A DNA stretch of 10,614 nucleotides from an uncultured Alphaproteobacteria bacterium. GTDB taxonomy: Bacteria > Pseudomonadota > Alphaproteobacteria > Sphingomonadales > Sphingomonadaceae. The stretch is taken from NCBI GenBank assembly GCA_903939555.1, contig CAJAHV010000318.1, positions 1 through 10,614 on the forward strand, written 5' to 3'. Below the pieces are notes generated by a model. That model worked only from the letters and a program-made list of their open reading frames with translations, was not told the DNA's origin and made no database searches. A program made the position numbers and the translations under genes. Shown here in pieces: positions 6,299-10,614 of the stretch. Each line of letters opens with the position of its first letter. Position 1 is the first letter of the stretch.

Positions 6299-8788
6299 TC
6301 AATACTGGTATGCGACGCGCAGGCCCATTGTGCGCGGGCGGATCGTGGTCGTGCGGGCAACGCGATCCGATGCGTTGATGAACACGGCCGGCCGCTCGTC
6401 AGTAAGGTTTTCAACAAAGAAGGTCGCGCTCCACTGGTCCTTCTCGATACCGGCCGACAGGTCAGCGGTCGTGTACGCCGGCAGCGGATAATCGGCGTTG
6501 ACGTTGATCGAGGTATGGCTGGCGCCGACATGGTGGATACCGGCCTGGCCGAACGCCTTTAGGCCGCTGTCCATTTCATGATCGTAGCGAACCCGCACGT
6601 TGCCCTGAAACTTGGGGCTGAGTGCCAGTTGGCTTCCGAGCGGGATGATGCCGCCAAGTGACTGGCCGCTTACGGCGGCCCGGGTCAGTTCGGAGTCATT
6701 GTAGGACGCAGCTGCATTAAAGGTCAGACCCGGCACCGGCTGCACCGTCAAATCGCCTTCGATACCGTTGATCTTGGCATCGCAGCAGTTTGCGGCAAAT
6801 GTCAGGAAGAACAGCTGCGGATCATAGACCGCGACCTGAATGTCCTTCCAGTCGATGTGATAGGCGGCGAGATTGAGCACGACCTTGCGATCGAACAAAG
6901 TCAGCTTGGCGCCGAGTTCGAAATTCTTCACCTGGTCGGTGTCATAACCGAACGGAATGCCAACCTTGGGCTTTTGCGGCGTGCCGCCCGCCAACTGGCC
7001 GATCCGGTTGAAGCCGCCGGGGCGGAAGCCTTCGGAATAGGTACCGTAAAACAGCATGTCGTCATTGGGCTTGAAGGTCAGATTGCCCTTGAAGATCACG
7101 CCGCTGTCCGTGCGCGGCTTGGTGTGGATGACATCGAGGTTATAGCCTGAGTCCCGATCCACGCCGCGGTTGCCGAAATTGGCCGAGCCGGCGATCGATG
7201 CGCGCGAATTATAATAGCGCATGCCCCCGGTGATGGTCAGTTTTTCCGGAATGATGTCGAACGCCAGTTCTCCGAAGCCGGCAATCTGGCGATCTGTACG
7301 CGTGATGTCGTTGAAGAAGGTGACACCCGGGTTGCGGGCATTGGGATTGATTGATGTGGCGTTGGCAAAAGGCTTGTTCGGGACAAAGCCCTGCTCGATC
7401 GAACCCTCATAGTTGAATTCGCCGATATCGTAGATCTTGGCACGATCGAAATAGGCGCCGGCGATTACCCGCCAGCGGTTTTCCACCGGCGTCGAAACAC
7501 GGAACTCCTGCGAAAGGCGAGTGTTGCGATTGTTCCCCTGGAACGACATGCGCGGCGTCGCGCAGGTCGCGTAGCCGGGGTATTTGCAGATGTAATAAGC
7601 CGCGAACGGCCCGGCGTTTGAATAGGCTGTGTAATCCACTTTCTGGATGGCGCGGCGATTGAGATAGGCACCGGTGTAGATGACATCCAGCATGCCGAGA
7701 CGGCCGTCGACGGACCAGGACGTCTGGTCGAACTTGTCATCAAGCTCGTCAGGATTGTAGCGCTGAACCTTCAGGTCCCCGATGAGCGGATCATAATCGA
7801 AAACGCCGTCGACGCGCAGTTGCTGGCGCATGTGCTGGGCATTGATCGACCAGTCGTCATTGACCTGATACTTGATCGAGAGGCGCCCGCCACGATAGCT
7901 GGCGTCGTTGAAATTGTCCTCGACGAACTGCGAATTGGTGATGGTAGGCCGGGTCGCGGTGGAGCCGACCCCAAGGCCGTTGTTCGCATTGCTCTGCATC
8001 CGGAAACTGCCGGCAACATTGTCGATGTAACCGCCACGGCTGTCATTATACAGCACGAGCCGGACTGCCAGCTTGTCCTTGATGATCGGGACGTTGATGA
8101 AGCCTTCGACCGAATTGCTTTCATCGCCGCTCTTGGTGAATGAATAGCTGCCCTTGAAGCCGGCGTGGATTTCGGAAAGATCGGGCCGGTTGGTGATGTA
8201 GCGGACAGCGCCGCCCATCGCGCTGGCACCAAATAATGTCCCCTGCGGGCCTGCGAGCACTTCCACGCGGTTGAGATCGGCCGTGTAAACGTCAAGGTTG
8301 CGCGCTGGTGCCGAAACCGGCGCATCGTCGAGATACAAAGCGACGTTCGGATTGACCCCGGCCGAACCTGCCACGAGGATCGATTGCGTGTCAGTTGAAA
8401 GACCGCGGATGTAAATCTGCGACTGGCCCGGACCACGCCCGCCAGTGCGGACGTTGGGGAGGAACTCGATCAACTTATCAAAGTTGGCCACACCAAGCTG
8501 GCGCAGCGTGTCGCCGCTGAGTGCCTGGACAGCAATCGGCACATCCTGCAGATTCTGGGACCGGCGGGTTGCCGTCACAACGATATCGGCAATACCATCG
8601 TTGCGCGCGTCTGCTGCGGCCACTTTGGCTGCCGCTTGCTGGGCCATCGCCGGCACCGCGCCGGCACCAAATACCGCCAACACAGCAAACGCCGTAGAAT
8701 TCATCCAACCGCTCTTCAATGTCGTATCCCCCATATTCAACTTTTCTGGTTCAACCTCGTCACGGCGACACGCGACAAATTTGAACAT
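6299..8788 (-). CDS. TonB-dependent outer-membrane receptor
   Basis: The 829-residue protein is a TonB-dependent receptor, which uses proton-motive force passed by TonB-ExbBD to import a ligand across the outer membrane. A hydrophobic signal segment (about 31-45) ends in PAMA, with likely cleavage after Ala49. It is followed by a TonB-box-like ADIVVTA (67-73) and a plug domain (about 78-195: NLQDVPIAVQALSG, then QIYIRGLS, LYLDDAP and GPQGTLFGASAMGGAVRYIT). The rest is a 22-strand barrel ending in an aromatic residue (RVAYQY). There is no FecA-type signalling extension. The start is ambiguous. The ATG at 8788 has the only strong ribosome site (GGGAGGA, 12 bases away) but gives an unusually long, acidic n-region. 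The ATG at 8734 gives a conventional signal peptide (MGDTTLKSGWMN) but only a weak site. It is the first gene of the minus-strand cluster. The ligand cannot be inferred from the sequence. Confidence 0.95.
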   Translation of the reverse strand: MFKFVACRRDEVEPEKLNMGDTTLKSGWMNSTAFAVLAVFGAGAVPAMAQQAAAKVAAADARNDGIADIVVTATRRSQNLQDVPIAVQALSGDTLRQLGVANFDKLIEFLPNVRTGGRGPGQSQIYIRGLSTDTQSILVAGSAGVNPNVALYLDDAPVSAPARNLDVYTADLNRVEVLAGPQGTLFGASAMGGAVRYITNRPDLSEIHAGFKGSYSFTKSGDESNSVEGFINVPIIKDKLAVRLVLYNDSRGGYIDNVAGSFRMQSNANNGLGVGSTATRPTITNSQFVEDNFNDASYRGGRLSIKYQVNDDWSINAQHMRQQLRVDGVFDYDPLIGDLKVQRYNPDELDDKFDQTSWSVDGRLGMLDVIYTGAYLNRRAIQKVDYTAYSNAGPFAAYYICKYPGYATCATPRMSFQGNNRNTRLSQEFRVSTPVENRWRVIAGAYFDRAKIYDIGEFNYEGSIEQGFVPNKPFANATSINPNARNPGVTFFNDITRTDRQIAGFGELAFDIIPEKLTITGGMRYYNSRASIAGSANFGNRGVDRDSGYNLDVIHTKPRTDSGVIFKGNLTFKPNDDMLFYGTYSEGFRPGGFNRIGQLAGGTPQKPKVGIPFGYDTDQVKNFELGAKLTLFDRKVVLNLAAYHIDWKDIQVAVYDPQLFFLTFAANCCDAKINGIEGDLTVQPVPGLTFNAAASYNDSELTRAAVSGQSLGGIIPLGSQLALSPKFQGNVRVRYDHEMDSGLKAFGQAGIHHVGASHTSINVNADYPLPAYTTADLSAGIEKDQWSATFFVENLTDERPAVFINASDRVARTTTIRPRTMGLRVAYQY

Positions 8789-8799
8789 TTCTTGAAACG

Positions 8800-8806
8800 T
8801 CCTCCC
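8800..8806 (-). promoter_or_regulatory. Strong ribosome binding site upstream of the TonB receptor
   Basis: GGGAGGA on the minus strand lies 12 bases before the ATG at 8788. That spacing is longer than the usual 5-9 bases, but no other good start codon lies closer in any frame. It favours the longer form of the receptor over the 8734 start. Confidence 0.55.
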
Positions 8807-8832
8807 AACTCACCCGTGCGGCAATTGAACGT

Positions 8833-8879
8833 TTTTGCGGAACCGATAAGAAAAATTTTCACGCCGGCATTTCGCAAAA
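8833..8879. repeat. Imperfect inverted repeat in the divergent control region, possible operator or leader hairpin
   Basis: The arms TTTTGCGGAA (8833-8842) and TTTCGCAAAA (8870-8879) are complementary at 9 of 10 positions. They flank a second dyad, GAAAA-A-TTTTC (8850-8860), whose centre lies within one base of the centre of the outer arms. The site is 45-91 bases upstream of the receptor ATG at 8788. A further CGCAAAC follows at 8883-8889, exactly 10 bases after the right-hand CGCAAAA, and another lies at 9030-9036. It could bind a dimeric regulator or fold in the receptor mRNA leader. The function is inference. Confidence 0.45.
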
Positions 8880-8937
8880 GACCGCAAACGCTGAGATTGG
8901 CCGTCAACACACTGTAATAATGTAACTATCGTGATTG

Positions 8938-8961
8938 CCGCGCCTTGGGGCACGGTTTTTT
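8938..8961 (+). terminator. Intrinsic-terminator-like hairpin upstream of purU
   Basis: CCGCGCC (8938-8944), a TTGG loop and GGCACGG (8949-8955) form a 7-bp GC-rich stem with one C-A mismatch, followed directly by six T (8956-8961) on the plus strand. The shape is that of a rho-independent terminator, but no plus-strand gene ends here and purU starts about 110 bases downstream. It may be an attenuator in the purU leader, the end of a short non-coding transcript, or a guard against antisense read-through from the receptor gene. On the minus strand the same element has no T-run. Confidence 0.45.
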
Positions 8962-9058
8962 GGTGGCTCTGATATGATTAGCTTTCGATATTTTGGCACA
9001 GTTGACAATCACGGCATGCTGGCATCAATCGCAAACATTCTTACCCGACAACTGCTTT

Positions 9059-9065
9059 GAGGGAA
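9059..9065 (+). promoter_or_regulatory. Ribosome binding site that fixes the purU start at GTG 9071
   Basis: GAGGGAA ends 5 bases before the GTG at 9071-9073. The frame is open upstream to a TTG at 8993, but the extra 26 residues (AQLTITACWHQ...) resemble no part of PurU, and that TTG has no such site. Confidence 0.7.
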
Positions 9066-9070
9066 TTTCC

Positions 9071-9931
9071 GTGTCTCAAGAGTGCTATATTCTGACATTT
9101 TCGTGCAAAGATGTGCCGGGCATTGTCCATGAAGTAGCCAGCCTTATATTTCACGCGTCGGGGAACATACTCGAATCGCATCAGTATAATGACAGCGAAA
9201 ATAATTTGTTTTTCATGCGGACGACGTTCGATTTCGCGGACGATACGAAAACTGCGGCTTTCATGACCAATTTCGTCACGGTCGCCGATGTCTATGGCAT
9301 GACCTGGAAAATTCATGCGCGCAGCACGCGCAAAAAGGTACTGATCCTGGCGTCCAAGAGCGACCATTGCCTTGTCGACCTGCTTTACCGCCGGCGTATC
9401 GGAGAATTGAAGATGGAAATCAGCGGCATCGTTTCCAACCATCCGCGCGAAACCTATCAAAGTGCCGATCTTGGCGACCTGCCGTTTCACTACCTGCCAA
9501 TCACGCCCGATACCAAGGCCGCGCAGGAAGCCCGGATCTGGGAGATTTTCAACGACACCGGCTCCGACCTCGTCGTGCTGGCTCGGTACATGCAAGTGCT
9601 CTCCGCCGAGATGGTCGAAAAGTTGCAAGGCCGCTGCATCAACATTCACCACAGCTTCCTGCCCGGCTTCAAAGGCGCCAAGCCGTATCACCAGGCGCAC
9701 AAGCGCGGCGTCAAATTGATCGGCGCAACCGCGCATTATGTTACCGGCGATCTTGATGAAGGCCCGATCATCGAACAGGATGTCGAGCGGATAAGCCATT
9801 CGGATTCGCCAGAGGATCTGGTCCGCAAGGGGCGTGACATCGAACGTCGGGTATTGGCGCGAGCCGTCAGTCTACACCTTGACGGGCGGGTTATTCCGAA
9901 TGGATCAAAGACGATCGTTTTCAGGGACTGA
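9071..9931 (+). CDS. purU: Formyltetrahydrofolate deformylase
   Basis: PurU hydrolyses 10-formyl-tetrahydrofolate to formate and tetrahydrofolate, balancing the one-carbon pool. From the GTG at 9071 the protein has 286 residues, the normal family length. Residues about 1-80 are an ACT domain (YILTFSCKDVPGIVHEV), which in E. coli PurU mediates control by methionine and glycine. Residues about 88-286 are the formyl-transferase-fold hydrolase domain, starting KKVLILASKSDHCLVDLL. The catalytic triad of the fold is visible as Asn191 and His193 in INIHHSFLP and Asp229 in LDEGPI; the C-terminal NGSKTIVF is also typical. It is divergent from the TonB receptor gene and is followed after 35 bases by an exported hydrolase gene on the same strand. 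A purU in a catabolic neighbourhood can serve to regenerate tetrahydrofolate during demethylation; a housekeeping role is equally possible here. Confidence 0.93.
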   Translation: MSQECYILTFSCKDVPGIVHEVASLIFHASGNILESHQYNDSENNLFFMRTTFDFADDTKTAAFMTNFVTVADVYGMTWKIHARSTRKKVLILASKSDHCLVDLLYRRRIGELKMEISGIVSNHPRETYQSADLGDLPFHYLPITPDTKAAQEARIWEIFNDTGSDLVVLARYMQVLSAEMVEKLQGRCINIHHSFLPGFKGAKPYHQAHKRGVKLIGATAHYVTGDLDEGPIIEQDVERISHSDSPEDLVRKGRDIERRVLARAVSLHLDGRVIPNGSKTIVFRD

Positions 9932-9966
9932 ACAACGAGAATAATCAACCGGGGAAGGCAAACATA

Positions 9967-10614
9967 ATGCTGAAATCAATCATTATTTCGGCATCTCTTA
10001 TGACATTTTCGCCGTTATGGGCAGCTTCTCCGCCGAGCATTCCCGGCGCAGATGCGCCCGAACTGGCGGCAGTCGGCCGCTTCCCGGTTGGCGTGCAGAC
10101 GGTAATTTTTACGAACCCCGGCCAGCCAGATCTGATGAAAGCCAATCTGCAAACCGGGGTTGTCCCGCTTCATGACAGGCGGCTGGTTGTCGATATATGG
10201 TATCCGGCAGCGCACGCTGCCCAAGCACCCCGCGTTACCTATGCCGCGGATTTCTGGGGCGAACCTCCACGGCCGCCTGTCAACTTCACGGTGCCGGGCA
10301 TCGCGGTGCGGGATGCCCGGCCCGTTGGGACCGCCTTGCCGCTGGTCATCTTGTCTCACGGTTACAGCAATGCTCCGGCGGCGATGACCTGGCTGACTGA
10401 AAACCTTGCGTCGAAGGGATATGTCGTTGCCGGTATCCACCATGAAGATGCCAATCCCTATGTCGCAAGACCGGCGGATCGCGCCGCGCCCACGCTGCTG
10501 CGACCGCTCGATATCGCATTTGTCGCCGGCCGCTTGAAGGCCCGACTGGGAAAGCAGATCGACCCGAACCGGATCGCACTGGTCGGTTATTCGATGGGCG
10601 GCTACGGGGTGGTC
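9967..10614 (+). CDS. Exported alpha/beta hydrolase (dienelactone hydrolase / PAF-acetylhydrolase-like), C-terminus beyond window
   Basis: The first 216 codons are present and the frame is still open at the window end. The ATG at 9967 follows GGGGAAGG (9951-9958) by 8 bases. Residues 1-19 are a signal peptide (Lys3, hydrophobic core, cleavage likely after PLWA), so the enzyme probably acts in the periplasm or outside the cell. The mature part has the alpha/beta-hydrolase order: a strand with VDIWYPA (about 75-81), the oxyanion-hole segment LSHGYSN (129-135) and the nucleophile elbow GYSMGG with Ser209. The catalytic acid and histidine would lie past the window. This pattern fits the predicted dienelactone-hydrolase/PAF-acetylhydrolase group, whose members cleave esters; the substrate is unknown. 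It lies 35 bases after purU on the same strand and is probably co-transcribed. Confidence 0.85.
   Translation, partial: MLKSIIISASLMTFSPLWAASPPSIPGADAPELAAVGRFPVGVQTVIFTNPGQPDLMKANLQTGVVPLHDRRLVVDIWYPAAHAAQAPRVTYAADFWGEPPRPPVNFTVPGIAVRDARPVGTALPLVILSHGYSNAPAAMTWLTENLASKGYVVAGIHHEDANPYVARPADRAAPTLLRPLDIAFVAGRLKARLGKQIDPNRIALVGYSMGGYGVV

Noticed and set aside
8902..8907. Minus-strand TTGACG as -35 box for the receptor operon
   Set aside because: The sequence 16-18 bases downstream (CGGTCT region) is a poor -10 element, so the promoter could not be placed.
8948..9004. Sigma-54-like GGGCAC and TGGCAC elements in the divergent region
   Set aside because: Neither has the required GC of the -12 element at the right distance.
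8973..9030. Sigma-70-like elements for purU: TATGAT at 8973-8978 and TTGACA at 9002-9007
   Set aside because: TATGAT has no good -35 box at 16-18 bases and TTGACA has no good -10 box downstream, so neither is a complete promoter. They are possible partial signals only.
8993..9070. Longer PurU starting at TTG 8993
   Set aside because: The added 26 residues match no family feature. GTG 9071 has a good ribosome site and gives the standard PurU length.
1..10614. tRNA, rRNA, CRISPR arrays, insertion sequences, phage or toxin-antitoxin genes
   Set aside because: None seen. There are no spaced identical repeats, transposase motifs or cloverleaf sequences, and nearly all bases are covered by metabolic and transport genes.

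Overview
The window looks like the chromosome of an alphaproteobacterium, most likely a sphingomonad (Novosphingobium, Sphingobium or Sphingopyxis type). The reasons are the high GC content, a TonB-dependent receptor next to a TPR-sulfotransferase, a spinster-like MFS permease, and tightly overlapping catabolic genes. The genus is inference; no rRNA or marker gene is present.

Minus strand, in transcription order from right to left: a TonB-dependent outer-membrane receptor (8788-6299), a strong stem-loop terminator (6279-6241), a TPR-sulfotransferase (6204-4213), an MFS permease (4184-2880), an NAD(P)-dependent aldehyde dehydrogenase (2887-1415), an enolase-superfamily (mandelate racemase/sugar-acid dehydratase type) protein (1418-231) and the first 77 codons of a GMC-family FAD oxidoreductase (231 to beyond base 1). 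The last four genes overlap by 8, 4 and 1 bases, so they are almost certainly co-transcribed and translationally coupled.

Plus strand, to the right: a divergent control region (8789-9070), then purU (formyltetrahydrofolate deformylase, 9071-9931) and, 35 bases later, the start of an exported alpha/beta hydrolase (9967 to beyond the window end).

Taken together this reads as an uptake-and-oxidation locus. The substrate would cross the outer membrane through the receptor and the inner membrane through the MFS permease. An alcohol group would be oxidised by the GMC enzyme and the aldehyde dehydrogenase, and a hydroxy-acid transformed by the enolase-superfamily protein. The layout recalls the sphingomonad polyethylene-glycol (peg) operon, which also combines a TonB receptor, aldehyde dehydrogenase, permease and GMC dehydrogenase, but with different extra genes. 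The substrate is not visible in the sequence. The points most worth checking are the enolase-superfamily protein with glycine where the first metal-binding aspartate should be, the inverted repeat with CGCAAA motifs in the control region, and an intrinsic-terminator-like hairpin upstream of purU.
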